This document shows, piece after piece, positions 8,195-15,566 of a stretch of DNA of 64,000 nt (position 1 is its first letter; each line of letters starts with the position of its first letter). This stretch comes from Sphingobium sp. CECT 9361 (GTDB lineage: Bacteria; Pseudomonadota; Alphaproteobacteria; Sphingomonadales; Sphingomonadaceae), in assembly GCF_918741285.1 (NCBI RefSeq), contig NZ_CAKKNC010000001.1:992001-1056000 (forward strand). The letters are read 5' to 3'. The notes below the pieces were generated by a model. That model saw nothing but the letters and a program-made list of their open reading frames with translations, searched no databases and was not told the origin of the DNA. Position numbers and translations under genes: made by a program.

Positions 8195-8269
8195 TGCGCG
8201 CGGAGACGCGGAGGCGCGGAGAGGGTGCGTCCGGGTTCGGCGTCTCAGCGTCTCTGCGGCTCCGCGCGA
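8195..8269. repeat. R3 hairpin repeat, copy 1
   Basis: GCGCGGAGACGCGGAGGCGC followed after about 30 bases by CTCTGCGGCTCCGCGCG; the arms are complementary. Five copies were seen in this window, all at gene junctions of the GTA cluster. Confidence 0.85.
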
Positions 8270-8317
8270 CATGATTTTTCCTGCGGATGCGGGAGCAGGA
8301 CGGATGGGAGAGATTTC

Positions 8318-8629
8318 ATGGAAGACACGGACATGCTGGCGCGGCTGGTGAGCCAAGCTGAGGGAGATGGCGGCGACCTGGTGATGATCCGGGCGCTGGT
8401 GGAGGAAGCGAGCGATCTGGGCGCGGGGCGGGCGCTGGAGCGGCTCGGGCTGGCGGATCGCGGGGCAGAGAAGGATGTCGCCGAATTGCGCGAATTGCTG
8501 CGCGCGTGGCGCGACGCGAAGACATCGGCGTGGAAGGCGGTGATCGGGTGGACGGTGCGCGGGGTGCTGGCGCTGGTGCTGATTGGGATGGCGGTGAAGT
8601 TGGGGTTGTTTGGGCTGGTGAAGTCGTGA
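8318..8629 (+). CDS. GTA gp3.5-position small membrane protein (DUF6127-like)
   Basis: 103 residues from the ATG at 8318: an acidic, helical N-terminal two thirds (LVSQAEGDGGDLVMIRALVE, DVAELRELLRAWRDA) and one C-terminal membrane helix (VRGVLALVLIGMAVKLGLFG). It sits exactly where RcGTA has its small gp3.5 gene, between portal and protease, and overlaps the protease start by four bases (GTGA), so the two are translationally coupled. It resembles DUF6127, found in sphingomonad GTA loci, but I assign this from position and shape rather than firm similarity. Confidence 0.6.
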   Translation: MEDTDMLARLVSQAEGDGGDLVMIRALVEEASDLGAGRALERLGLADRGAEKDVAELRELLRAWRDAKTSAWKAVIGWTVRGVLALVLIGMAVKLGLFGLVKS

Positions 8630-9102
8630 GTGTGGTTGCTGAAGGGCTCGCTGCGCTCGCCACCCACCCCCAACCCCTCCCTGGAAGGGAGGGGAGTTTG
8701 TCGCGCGGGGAACTTCGGTTTGCGGGGTATGCGGCGGTGTTTGATGCGGTGGATCGGGGCGGGGATGTGGTGCGGGCGGGGGCGTTCGGGGCGCTGGCGG
8801 GCAAGCAGGTGCCTTTGTTGTGGCAGCATCGGGTGGACCGACCCGTGGGTCTAGTCGAGACGCTGGCCGAGGATGCGCGCGGGCTGCGCGTGATCGCGCG
8901 CGTGTCGCAGCGGACGGCGGCAGGGCGCGAGGCCGCGGCAATGCTGCGCGCCGGGGCGCTGGACGGGCTGTCCTTTGGGTATCGTGTGAAGGTGGCGCGG
9001 GGGGAAAGGCCGCGCGAACTGGTGGCGCTAGATCTGGTGGAGGTGAGTTTGGTGGCTGTGCCTATGCAGCCACTGGCGCGGGTGGTGGCGGTGGAGGGGT
9101 GA
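8626..9102 (+). CDS. GTA prohead maturation protease (gp4, HK97 type)
   Basis: 158 residues if begun at the GTG at 8626. The S78-family fold is visible: LRFAGYAAVFDAVDRGGDVV, PLLWQHRVDRPVG with the catalytic-type His, and AGALDGLSFGYRV with the catalytic-type Ser, ending EVSLVAVPMQPLARV. It would cleave capsid and scaffold during head maturation. Residues 7-24 (GLAALATHPQPLPGREGS) are encoded by an R4 repeat, not by native protease sequence. An alternative TTG start at 8698 lies just after GGGAGGGGAG and would leave the repeat untranslated. A degenerate copy of the last 92 bp lies at 9773-9864. Confidence 0.88.
   Translation: MSVVAEGLAALATHPQPLPGREGSLSRGELRFAGYAAVFDAVDRGGDVVRAGAFGALAGKQVPLLWQHRVDRPVGLVETLAEDARGLRVIARVSQRTAAGREAAAMLRAGALDGLSFGYRVKVARGERPRELVALDLVEVSLVAVPMQPLARVVAVEG
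8645..8696. repeat. R4 repeat inside the protease 5' region
   Basis: GGCTCGCTGCGCTCGCCACC, then a CCCCTCCCT / AGGGAGGGG hairpin. Near-identical copies are at 16754-16810 and 32659-32710. Here it is either translated in frame at the protease N-terminus or provides its Shine-Dalgarno sequence. Confidence 0.85.
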
Positions 9103-9155
9103 GATTGCTCGAATCGCGGAGTATGCTAGTGACCGCTGCGGCTGGGGAGTAGATT

Positions 9156-9710
9156 ATGATCGGACGTTTTCATCTTTCAATTGTTGCGGTTCTGGTTGGC
9201 GTCGCAACGACGGATCATGCCCACGCCGGTGCCATCGAGTACGACTGCGATACCCCTGTCGGCCACTATTCAGACATAAAGATTGAACAATCCGGGCCGA
9301 CCTATATGTTCCGGGGGACGATCAGTGCCAAAGTTCTGCTTCCGGGAAAAACCTATGCGCCAGTCGCCAACGCGCGGATTGGAAGCGTGGATGGCAAACA
9401 GAGCGTCGGAATTCGGATGGTGACATCAAGACCATCGACAGAGGTTACGGACGGCGACGTTTTTCTGATGTTCTGGCCAGAGGAAAAAAATGGCAAGAAT
9501 GAGCCGTTCGGTAAAATGCCAATGAATACGGACGTGCCGTTCGAGATTGTTACCGATGGCAAGGGCACCGCCAAGGTGACATTTGCAGGCGTTGAGCGGA
9601 CGTTGCCGTTCAAGGTCGACGGGGCCTTGCGAGCATCGGCAAGTTGTTCCACCGGGCAATTTACGTTCAAGAGTCTTGAAACGGGGCCTTGGAAAGCGGC
9701 TGGGGATTAA
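9156..9710 (+). CDS. Secreted protein of unknown function (cargo)
   Basis: 184 residues with a signal peptide (FHLSIVAVLVGVATTDHAHA) and a beta-rich mature part (GAIEYDCDTPVGHYSDIKIE, YMFRGTISAKVLLPGKTYAP). Two Cys, DCDTP and ASCSTG, may pair. I do not recognise the family. GC is visibly lower than in the flanking structural genes, and it is flanked on the right by a degenerate copy of the protease 3' end, both signs of insertion. It lies between protease and capsid, which are adjacent in RcGTA. Confidence 0.6.
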   Translation: MIGRFHLSIVAVLVGVATTDHAHAGAIEYDCDTPVGHYSDIKIEQSGPTYMFRGTISAKVLLPGKTYAPVANARIGSVDGKQSVGIRMVTSRPSTEVTDGDVFLMFWPEEKNGKNEPFGKMPMNTDVPFEIVTDGKGTAKVTFAGVERTLPFKVDGALRASASCSTGQFTFKSLETGPWKAAGD

Positions 9711-9772
9711 ATACCCAGCCATTCCAGCGGGTTCGGTAGGGTTTCGGCGCTGTGACAGCATCGGGTAACCGT

Positions 9773-9864
9773 CCGCGCGAACTGGTGGCGGTGGAGGGGT
9801 GAAAGTGAGTTTGGTGGCGGTGCCTATGCAGCCCTTGGCGCGGGTGGTTGCGGTGGAGGGGTGA
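9773..9864 (+). repeat. Degenerate duplicate of the prohead protease 3' end
   Basis: This 92-bp stretch closely matches 9010-9102, the end of the protease gene, including CCGCGCGAACTGGTGGCG at the start, GTGAGTTTGGTGGC, GTGCCTATGCAGCC and GCGGTGGAGGGGTGA at the end. An internal part has become GTGGAGGGGTGA, putting an early stop in the copy. The two copies bracket the 9156-9710 gene as direct repeats. Confidence 0.8.
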
Positions 9865-9918
9865 CTGGACGGAAAGCCAAAGTACCTATAGCCGTGCAGA
9901 TATCGTTGGGGAGCAGGC

Positions 9919-10284
9919 ATGGCTTTTGTTAGCGACGGCGAGCGGACTTGGGATGCTGACCGGGGGCTTGAACTCAAGGTCGTTCGGGGCGGTGCAGAGT
10001 TCATTCATTTCGAGATGACCAATCCCATTGGCAGTATTCGCTTTTATGGCGACTGGATTGTAGAACAATCCAGAAATAGACGCCGTTCGTCACTAAGCGC
10101 CAATGCCAATAATATCATCAAATGGCATCTGATATGGAATGCGTGCTTGCCCGGCGAAGACGAAGACCAAACGAACCATATTATATCTGAAGCAATGAGA
10201 TCATTTGAGACATATCATGGCTTGGCTAGCAAGAATGGGCATCCTCCCTATGATGTGGTTTGCGTCTTCGGTTCGAGGGGCTGA
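9919..10284 (+). CDS. Hypothetical protein (cargo, 121 aa)
   Basis: No recognisable family. 121 residues with no signal peptide or membrane segment: VSDGERTWDADRGLELKVVR, GGAEFIHFEMTNPIGSIRFY, WHLIWNACLPGEDEDQ, and an SRG terminus. The ATG at 9919 has TTGGGGAGCAGG upstream. GC is well below that of the GTA genes. The 3' end runs into an R5 repeat that supplies the last codons. Probably a recently acquired gene between protease and capsid. Confidence 0.5.
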   Translation: MAFVSDGERTWDADRGLELKVVRGGAEFIHFEMTNPIGSIRFYGDWIVEQSRNRRRSSLSANANNIIKWHLIWNACLPGEDEDQTNHIISEAMRSFETYHGLASKNGHPPYDVVCVFGSRG

Positions 10285-10350
10285 ACCCCTCACCAACTTC
10301 GACTAGGCGCTAGTGCGCCAAGTCTTCGTATCGTCCCCCACTGGGGAGGA
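10283..10350. repeat. R5 repeat, copy 1
   Basis: ACCCCTCACCAACTTCGACT, GGCGC/GCGCC inner arms, AGTCTTCGTAT, then CCCCACTGGGG. Related copies follow at 10379-10450 and 15494-15560. Confidence 0.75.
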
Positions 10351-10378
10351 AATGGGGTGACTGACCGCTAGGGCGGAG

Positions 10379-10457
10379 CACCCCTCACCCAACTTCGACT
10401 AGGCAGCAGGCTGCCAAGTCTTCGTATCCCTCTCCCTCAAGGGGCGAGGGTTTTTTT
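10379..10457 (+). terminator. R5 repeat, copy 2, ending in a terminator-like hairpin before capsid
   Basis: An R5 repeat whose 3' end forms CCCTCTCCC / GGGGCGAGGG followed by seven T (10451-10457). This is the shape of an intrinsic terminator, yet it lies 27 bp upstream of the capsid gene and inside the GTA operon. It could attenuate or insulate capsid expression. Confidence 0.55.
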
Positions 10458-10483
10458 GTGCCTGTTCAAAATGGGAGAAGCAT

Positions 10484-11623
10484 ATGTTGGAAGTTAAGGG
10501 CGATGCGCTGGAGGGGGCTTTTGAGGCCGTGCTGCAGGGGGAGAAGATTGCCGCTCTGGAAGCGGATATTGCGGGGCTTAAGGGGGTGATGGCCGCGCGG
10601 GCCGTTGAGGCGCAGCGGCCGGCGCTGGATGGGGTGAAGGGGGTCGATCTGGATCCGCAGCGGGCGGCGTTTGTCGATCGCTATCTGCGCCGGGGGCAGG
10701 AAGCGGGGGTGGAGCTGAAGAGCTTTTCGGGGGCTTCGGGGGCGGTCGGCGGCTATGCGGTGCCGCGTGAGATCGATGCGGAGATCGAGCGGGTGCTGAA
10801 AGCCATGTCGCCGATCCGCGCCATCGCCAATGTGGTGAAGACCGGCACGGCGGGATATCGCAAGCTGGTGACGACGGGGGGCGTGGCGTCCGGCTGGGCA
10901 TCCGAAACGGGGGCGCGGGGCGAGACGGCGACGCCGAGCTTTGCCGAAATCGCGCCGCCATCGGGCGAGCTGTTCGCCAATCCCGCCGCGAGCCAGGCTA
11001 TGCTGGACGATGCGGCATTCGATGTCGAAAGCTGGCTGGCGCGGGAAATCGCGAGCGAATTTGCCGCGGCGGAGGGCGCGGCGTTCGTGAACGGCAATGG
11101 CACCAACCGGCCCAAGGGGTTCCTGACCTATCCGGTGACGGCGGAGGCGGACGGGGTGCGCGCGTTTGGTACGTTGCAATATGTGGCGAGCGGGGCGGCG
11201 GGGGCGTTTGCTTCGTCGGGCGCCGCTGATCGCCTGATTGATCTGGTGCAGGCGGTGAAGGCGCCCTATCGGCAGGGGGCTTCGTTCGTGATGAACAGCA
11301 AGACGCTTGCCGGGATCCGCAAGCTGAAGACGAGCGACGGGCAGTTCCTGTGGCAGCCGGGGCTGGCGGGGGCCGCGCCCGCGACGCTGCTGGGCTATCC
11401 GGTGGTCGAGGCGGAGGACATGCCCGACATCGCCGCCGATGCGCTGGCGATTGCGTTCGGTAATTTCGCGTCCGGCTATGTGGTGGCGGAGCGGAACGAG
11501 ACGAGCATCCTGCGCGATCCGTATAGCAACAAGCCGTTCGTGCATTTCTATGCCGTGAAGCGGATCGGCGGCGCGGTGGCGAATAGCGAGGCGATCAAGG
11601 TGATGAAGTTTGCTGTGAGCTGA
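10484..11623 (+). CDS. GTA major capsid protein (gp5, HK97 family)
   Basis: 379 residues, the shell-forming protein. A short N-terminal scaffold-like region with coiled-coil character (KIAALEADIAGLKGVMAARA) precedes the HK97 fold: GGYAVPREIDAEIERVLKAM, SPIRAIANVVKTGTAGYRKL, GWASETGARGETATP, FVNGNGTNRPKGFLTYP, SFVMNSKTLAGIRKLKT and VVEAEDMPDIAADALAIAFG. The terminal stretch NSEAIKVMKFAVS is typical. Length matches RcGTA gp5. It would be cut by the 8626 protease. Its RBS is GGGAGAAGC just upstream of the ATG. Confidence 0.94.
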   Translation: MLEVKGDALEGAFEAVLQGEKIAALEADIAGLKGVMAARAVEAQRPALDGVKGVDLDPQRAAFVDRYLRRGQEAGVELKSFSGASGAVGGYAVPREIDAEIERVLKAMSPIRAIANVVKTGTAGYRKLVTTGGVASGWASETGARGETATPSFAEIAPPSGELFANPAASQAMLDDAAFDVESWLAREIASEFAAAEGAAFVNGNGTNRPKGFLTYPVTAEADGVRAFGTLQYVASGAAGAFASSGAADRLIDLVQAVKAPYRQGASFVMNSKTLAGIRKLKTSDGQFLWQPGLAGAAPATLLGYPVVEAEDMPDIAADALAIAFGNFASGYVVAERNETSILRDPYSNKPFVHFYAVKRIGGAVANSEAIKVMKFAVS

Positions 11624-11637
11624 GGCTGTCTCACAAC

Positions 11638-11705
11638 CTCCGTTCGTGTCGAGCGAAGTCGAGACACCGCGCGCTGGTCCCTCGACTTCGCTCGGGACGA
11701 ACGGG
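11638..11705. repeat. R2 palindrome downstream of capsid
   Basis: CGTTCGTGTCGAGCGAAGTC pairs with CTCGACTTCGCTCGGGACGAACG. A half copy lies at 15000-15028 and a diverged relative near 14045-14095. Confidence 0.8.
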
Positions 11706-11804
11706 AGGGGGTGGGTGGTCGGCCCGCATGGGGTGACGGAAGAGGGGGAATGGGCCGTCCGGTGCTGTGCGCATTGGGCGGCTTTTTCGTGAAGGGGGGC
11801 TTCG

Positions 11805-12338
11805 ATGGCGTTTGTCGAGGAGGGGGCGCTGGCGGTGTCGCTGGCGGACCTCAAGGGATATTTGCGGATCGAGTTGGCGGCGGAAGATGCGCTGCTGACG
11901 CGGTTGATCCGGGTGGCGACGGACCTGTGCGAGCGGTTCGTCGGGCAGGGCCTGATGCAGCGCGAGGCCGAGGAGGTGATGCCGGTGACGGGCGCGTGGC
12001 AGCGGCTGTCTGCACGGCCGGTGGTGGCGATCGAAAGCGTGATGGGTGTGCCGGCGGAGGGCGCGGAATTTGCGCTGCCGGTGGAGAGTTACGCGGTGGA
12101 TATCGATCGCAATGGCGACGGCTGGGTGAAGGTGATGACGCCCGGCGCGGCGGGGCGCGTGCGGGTGCGGTATCGCGCGGGACTGGCGGCCGATGCGGAC
12201 GCTGTGCCGCAGGGGGTGCGGCAGGGGATCGTGCGGATGGCCGCCGAAATGCATGTGCAGCGCGATGGCGAAGCGGTGGTGCCGCCTGCGGCCGTGGTGG
12301 CGTTGTGGCGGCCCTGGCGTCGGATGCGGTTGTCGTGA
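11805..12338 (+). CDS. GTA head-tail connector (gp6)
   Basis: 177 residues. The N-terminal helical domain is that of gp6-like adaptors that dock under the portal: VSLADLKGYLRIELAAEDAL, LTRLIRVATDLCERFVGQGL. The middle has SYAVDIDRNGDGWVKV and VRYRAGL, and QGIVRMAAEMHVQRD follows near the C-terminus. Order in the cluster (directly after capsid) and domain pattern match rcc01688. It overlaps the next small gene by 4 bp (GTGA). Confidence 0.82.
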   Translation: MAFVEEGALAVSLADLKGYLRIELAAEDALLTRLIRVATDLCERFVGQGLMQREAEEVMPVTGAWQRLSARPVVAIESVMGVPAEGAEFALPVESYAVDIDRNGDGWVKVMTPGAAGRVRVRYRAGLAADADAVPQGVRQGIVRMAAEMHVQRDGEAVVPPAAVVALWRPWRRMRLS

Positions 12339-12532
12339 GGGGGCTGTTGGCGCGGGGTGTCGCCTTGGGTGAGGCGGCGGCGGATCGGCGGCGGGCGCTT
12401 GTGCTGGCGGAGGCGCGCGAGGTGCCGGGGGTGACGGTGCGTGAGGAAGGCGATGCGGTGGTGATCGAGGGGCGGGCTTTGGTGGCGCGCTGGGTCGAGG
12501 ATGTGGGGTTGCGGTATCGGGTGATGGGGTGA
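12335..12532 (+). CDS. Small GTA-cluster protein after gp6 (gp7 position), unknown
   Basis: 65 residues beginning at a GTG that overlaps the gp6 stop, which strongly suggests coupled translation. An Arg/Ala-rich helix (EAAADRRRALVLAEAREVPG) is followed by a short beta part (GDAVVIEGRALVARWVEDVG). RcGTA has its head-closure stopper (gp7) here; this protein is much shorter, and I cannot confirm homology. Confidence 0.55.
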   Translation: MRGLLARGVALGEAAADRRRALVLAEAREVPGVTVREEGDAVVIEGRALVARWVEDVGLRYRVMG

Positions 12533-12540
12533 GCTTTTGG

Positions 12541-12606
12541 TGCGCGCGGAGAGGCGGAGGCGCGGAGGAGTTGTGCCTTCTCTGCGGCTCCGCGTCTCCG
12601 CGCGCA
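12541..12606. repeat. R3 hairpin repeat, copy 2
   Basis: TGCGCGCGGAGAGGCGGAGG paired with CTCTGCGGCTCCGCGTCTCC, between the 65-aa gene and the tail terminator gene. Confidence 0.85.
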
Positions 12607-12625
12607 TGTTTTTGGGGAGGGGCGG

Positions 12626-13012
12626 ATGGGCGATGAGATGGCGGTGCGCGGGGCGGTGCTGGAGGCTTTGCGCGGAGATGCGGCGCTGGCGGCGATGCTG
12701 AACGGCGTGTGGGACGGCCCGCCGGTGAAGGCGAGCGCGCCTTATGTCGTGCTGGGCGAGTGTATCGGTAGCGACTGGGGCACGAAGGACCGCGCGGGGC
12801 GCGAAGTGCGCGTGGCGATGATCGTGCAGGACAAGCGCGAGAGTGCGGACGGGCTGGCGGCACTGCTGGCGCTGGTGGATGCGGCGGTGCGGCGGGTGAC
12901 CGTGCCGGGGTGCGAGATGGGTGCGGTGGCGTTGCTGCGGTCGCGGGTGCTGCGCGCGCGGGATGAAGGGTGGCGCGCTGTGGTGGAGTATCGGGTGCGG
13001 GTTTTGGGGTGA
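12626..13012 (+). CDS. GTA tail terminator (gp8, DUF3168)
   Basis: 128 residues. Family features are AVRGAVLEALRGDAALAAML, the conserved PYVVLGECIGSDWGTKDRAG, then REVRVAMIVQDKRES and the C-terminal VVEYRVRVLG. DUF3168 proteins cap the tail tube and join it to the head. The ATG at 12626 has GGGGAGGGGCGG upstream. An ATG at 12638 is possible but less well placed. The next two genes are on the opposite strand, so the major tail gene is separated from it by about 1.5 kb. Confidence 0.85.
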   Translation: MGDEMAVRGAVLEALRGDAALAAMLNGVWDGPPVKASAPYVVLGECIGSDWGTKDRAGREVRVAMIVQDKRESADGLAALLALVDAAVRRVTVPGCEMGAVALLRSRVLRARDEGWRAVVEYRVRVLG

Positions 13013-13023
13013 GGTTTGGCCGG

Positions 13024-14007
13024 TTATTGGGGTATGGTTGTATCGGTGGCGGCAGTTGCATTTGCTGCCGCAGCCATAGCGTTGTCAGCGGCGATGGACG
13101 CGCGGGCGCCGTTCACTGCGTTTTCCGCTGCATCCATCGCTGCGTCTGCGGCGGCCACCCTCTCGGCTTGAGCCTCTGGAGAGAACCATTCCATTTCTTT
13201 CACTATGTTCGGTTGTCCGCAAAATGCCTTGGCGAAATCTGAGTAGCCATTTCTCATGTCCCAGCATTTTTCGGCTGCGATCCTTTGGGGCAGCATATCG
13301 AGCGGTTCGGACGATGTGTCTCCACGCTCGATTACCGTGGCGAACTTTTGAACGTAGGTGATCGATTGCTTCCATTGTTCATGGACCCACTCGTCTTTTG
13401 GCTCCGCATTGGGTTCTGGGGGCAAGATGATGGCAGCAAGCACAGCCTTAGCAGTGGCAAAGTCGCCTAACTCACGGTGCGCATTGGCCAGTCGTAGGGT
13501 GGACCACAGGGCATTTTCGGAGGCATCGTTTTGAGGTTTCTGCGCCGTGTCGGCATAGAGCCGGAGATATCGGAGACGTTGCGACGGGTTGTCGTCGGCT
13601 TCCCAGATGGCCTGTGCTAGCAGGTTGTCGATCAGGATTTTGTCGCGTCCGAGCTGCGCTGCCAACCAGTAGGCGCGGTAATATTGCGTATCGGATTTTC
13701 TCAGCGACTTGTAAGCTGCCGATTGTATCAAAGGTTCCAGTTTCGCGATTTCGGATGGGGTGAAATCGTCGAAGAGAACGAGTCCGTTTTCCGGACATTC
13801 CGGCAGATTTAATGGGGCATTGGGGAAGCCATAGGTTTTTCCATCGGGACGCCTGTCAATGTTGGAGTTACCAACATGTACATATTCGAAGATTTCTCCA
13901 CCAATTGGACAGCGTACATCTTCTGAGATGGGTTCCGACGCCGTGAGAGTGGATTGCCCGGCGGAAAACAAAAACAAAGCGATAACGGTTCGCTGAAGAA
14001 CGCGCAT
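13024..14007 (-). CDS. Secreted helical protein of unknown function (cargo)
   Basis: 327 residues from the ATG at 14007. A signal peptide (RVLQRTVIALFLFSAGQSTL) is followed by a Cys-containing segment (DVRCPIGGEIFEYVHVGNSN), then repeated helices resembling TPR/Sel1 arrays (KSLRKSDTQYYRAYWLAAQL, RLRYLRLYADTAQKP, ALWSTLRLANAHRELGDFAT) and an Ala-rich C-terminal coil. Opposite strand and lower GC than the GTA genes. The family is unknown to me, but tetratricopeptide-like periplasmic proteins fit. It separates gp8 from gp9, which are adjacent in RcGTA. Confidence 0.65.
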   Translation of the reverse strand: MRVLQRTVIALFLFSAGQSTLTASEPISEDVRCPIGGEIFEYVHVGNSNIDRRPDGKTYGFPNAPLNLPECPENGLVLFDDFTPSEIAKLEPLIQSAAYKSLRKSDTQYYRAYWLAAQLGRDKILIDNLLAQAIWEADDNPSQRLRYLRLYADTAQKPQNDASENALWSTLRLANAHRELGDFATAKAVLAAIILPPEPNAEPKDEWVHEQWKQSITYVQKFATVIERGDTSSEPLDMLPQRIAAEKCWDMRNGYSDFAKAFCGQPNIVKEMEWFSPEAQAERVAAADAAMDAAENAVNGARASIAADNAMAAAANATAATDTTIPQ

Positions 14008-14044
14008 GTTTCGCAAGTTATCGTTCCTTAATGCGGTGCCACTG

Positions 14045-14170
14045 GGTTCTCGACGGGCGCTTCTCGGCTTCGCTCGAAGCTGCTCGAACCGAACGGGGGA
14101 GGGGTTGGCAGCAGCGCGTGCGGCGATGTTGGGAGATGGATCCCCGCTTTCGCGGGGATGACGGGGGTTT
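14045..14170. repeat. R2-like and R6 hairpins in the 14.0-14.2 kb gap
   Basis: An R2-like part with CGGCTTCGCTCGAAGCTGCTCG and GAACGGGG is followed by a compact hairpin, ATCCCCGCTTTCGCGGGGAT, then GACGGGGG. The gap between 14008 and 14196 holds no gene. Confidence 0.6.
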
Positions 14171-14196
14171 TGGGGTGGGCTTTGTGCGCTCCCCTC

Positions 14197-14505
14197 TTAC
14201 CCTTCGTAGTCGGCGGTGAACTTTTCGAGATATTCCTTCACCTGATCGTCGGCGTCAGCCTGGGCGGCGGCGGGTTTTAGGCCGTCGGCTTTGTCGGCGG
14301 CGAGGATGGCGGTGCGCAGGGCGGCTTCCTGGTCGGCGCATTTGGGTTGCAGGCCGGCCTTGTAATCGGCGGCGGACACCTGGCGCGAGCGGGCGTCTGC
14401 CGTGAAGTCCGACAGGCATTTGGCGTAGGCTTTGCGCGCCATGCCCATGTCTTCATCCGGCGTGCCGGCGAGCATCAGCATCAGAGCGGTGGAAATAGCG
14501 AGCAT
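14197..14505 (-). CDS. Small secreted helical protein (cargo)
   Basis: 102 residues with a signal peptide (MLAISTALMLMLAGTPDEDM) and a helical mature domain with two Cys (AYAKCLSDFTADARSR and GLQPKCADQEAALRTA). Similar small periplasmic proteins are common in sphingomonads without assigned function. It is transcribed against the GTA genes, in tandem with the 327-aa gene, and was probably inserted with it. Confidence 0.65.
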   Translation of the reverse strand: MLAISTALMLMLAGTPDEDMGMARKAYAKCLSDFTADARSRQVSAADYKAGLQPKCADQEAALRTAILAADKADGLKPAAAQADADDQVKEYLEKFTADYEG

Positions 14506-14569
14506 GGGGTTCCCTCCTGTGTGTTCGGTCGATGTCTGAACGTGACATTTTGTGAACGGAGAGTGCGAT

Positions 14570-14977
14570 ATGGCGGTGGAAAAGGGAAGTGCTTTCTTGC
14601 TGAAGGTGGGGGATGGCGGGTCGCCGATTGGCTATGCGACGGTGGCGGGTTTGCGCACGACGCAGATGTCGGTGAGCGGCGAAGCGGTGAACATCACCAG
14701 CAAGGATAGCGGCGGGTGGCGCGAGCTGCTGTCGGGTGCGGGCGTGCGCGCGGTGAGCGTGTCGGCGGCGGGGCTGTTCACGGGATCGGCGGCTGAGGTG
14801 CGGATACGCAACCATGCCTTGTCGGGGACGATCGACGATTTCGAGCTGAGTTTTGAAAGTGGCGAGCGGATGCGCGGGCGGTTCCTGATTACGCGGCTGG
14901 ACTATGCCGGGGATTATAACGGGGAGCGGAATTATACGCTGAGCCTGGAGAGCAGCGGGCCGGTGGTGAGTTTGTGA
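14570..14977 (+). CDS. GTA major tail protein (gp9)
   Basis: 135 residues, the tail-tube subunit. TP901-1/RcGTA gp9-type features are FLLKVGDGGSPIGYATVAGL, then GEAVNITSKDSGGWRELLSG and SVSAAGLFTGSAAE, and the C-terminal FLITRLDYAGDYNGE/YTLSLESSGPV. The ATG at 14570 is chosen because it follows GGAGAGTGC. The length agrees with RcGTA gp9. Confidence 0.88.
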   Translation: MAVEKGSAFLLKVGDGGSPIGYATVAGLRTTQMSVSGEAVNITSKDSGGWRELLSGAGVRAVSVSAAGLFTGSAAEVRIRNHALSGTIDDFELSFESGERMRGRFLITRLDYAGDYNGERNYTLSLESSGPVVSL

Positions 14978-14999
14978 GTGGGGGCGGTGGGTGGCGCGG

Positions 15000-15028
15000 G
15001 GTGTCTCGACTTCGCTCGACACGAACGG
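15000..15028. repeat. R2 half-repeat
   Basis: GTCTCGACTTCGCTCGACAC followed by GAACGG; one arm of the R2 palindrome, between gp9 and gp10. Confidence 0.65.
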
Positions 15029-15041
15029 GGGGTAGGGTGTG

Positions 15042-15368
15042 ATGACGGTGGCTAACGCGGCGCCCAACGCGGCGCGGGGCGAGGCGGCTTTGGTTGTGGC
15101 GGGGGCGGTGCTGACATTGCGGCCTTCGTTTGCGGCGCTGGTGGCGGCGGAGGCGGAACTGGGGCCGCTGTTCGCGCTGGTGGAGCGGGCGGCGGCGGGG
15201 GAATTGCGCCTGTCGGAGATGGCGGGGTTGTTCTGGCATTGTCTGGAGGCGCGGCCTGAAGGGCTGACGCGGGAGGTGTTGGGCGAGGCTGTCGTGGCGG
15301 GTGGATTGCATGCGGCGATGCCGGTGTTGCGCGTGGTGTTGCGGCAGGTTCTGGTGGGGGCGGGATAG
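15042..15368 (+). CDS. GTA tail assembly chaperone (gp10)
   Basis: 108 residues. GTA gp10 family pattern: ARGEAALVVAGAVLTLRPSF, then AALVAAEAELGPLFALVERA, LSEMAGLFWHCLEARPEGLT. Such proteins help load tube subunits on the tape measure, with the small partner encoded just downstream. The ATG at 15042 is taken; a GTG directly before it (15039) is also possible. Confidence 0.78.
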   Translation: MTVANAAPNAARGEAALVVAGAVLTLRPSFAALVAAEAELGPLFALVERAAAGELRLSEMAGLFWHCLEARPEGLTREVLGEAVVAGGLHAAMPVLRVVLRQVLVGAG

Positions 15369-15373
15369 TTTTG

Positions 15374-15448
15374 GGCGCGCGGAGACGCGGAGGCGCGGAG
15401 GGGGTGGTGCCTTGGGGCGACGGCTCCGTGTCTCTGCGGCTCCGCGTG
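15374..15448. repeat. R3 hairpin repeat, copy 3
   Basis: GGCGCGCGGAGACGCGGAGG ... TCTCTGCGGCTCCGCG, between the two tail chaperone genes. Confidence 0.85.
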
Positions 15449-15493
15449 TATTTTGTTCTTCAGTGGGAGAGGCTATGTGCAAGCGATAGGGCG

Positions 15494-15560
15494 AAACCCC
15501 TCTCCAACTGCGACTAAGCCTGCGGCTAAGTCTCCGTATCCTCCACCGAATGGGGAGGAG
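15494..15560. repeat. R5 repeat, copy 3, carrying the SD of the next gene
   Basis: ACCCCTCTCCAACTGCGACT, a GCCTGCGGC inner hairpin, then CCTCCACC/GGGGAGG. The GGGGAGGAG at 15552-15560 is also the Shine-Dalgarno sequence of the gene starting at 15567, so it can be hidden in the stem. Confidence 0.7.
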
Positions 15561-15566
15561 TTTTAG

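Noticed and set aside
10466..11854. 462-aa minus-strand open frame opposite capsid
   Set aside because: Antisense to the HK97 capsid gene, with no recognisable domain.
13024..14505. Insertion sequence between gp8 and gp9
   Set aside because: No transposase or terminal inverted repeats; both genes encode exported proteins, so this is simple cargo.
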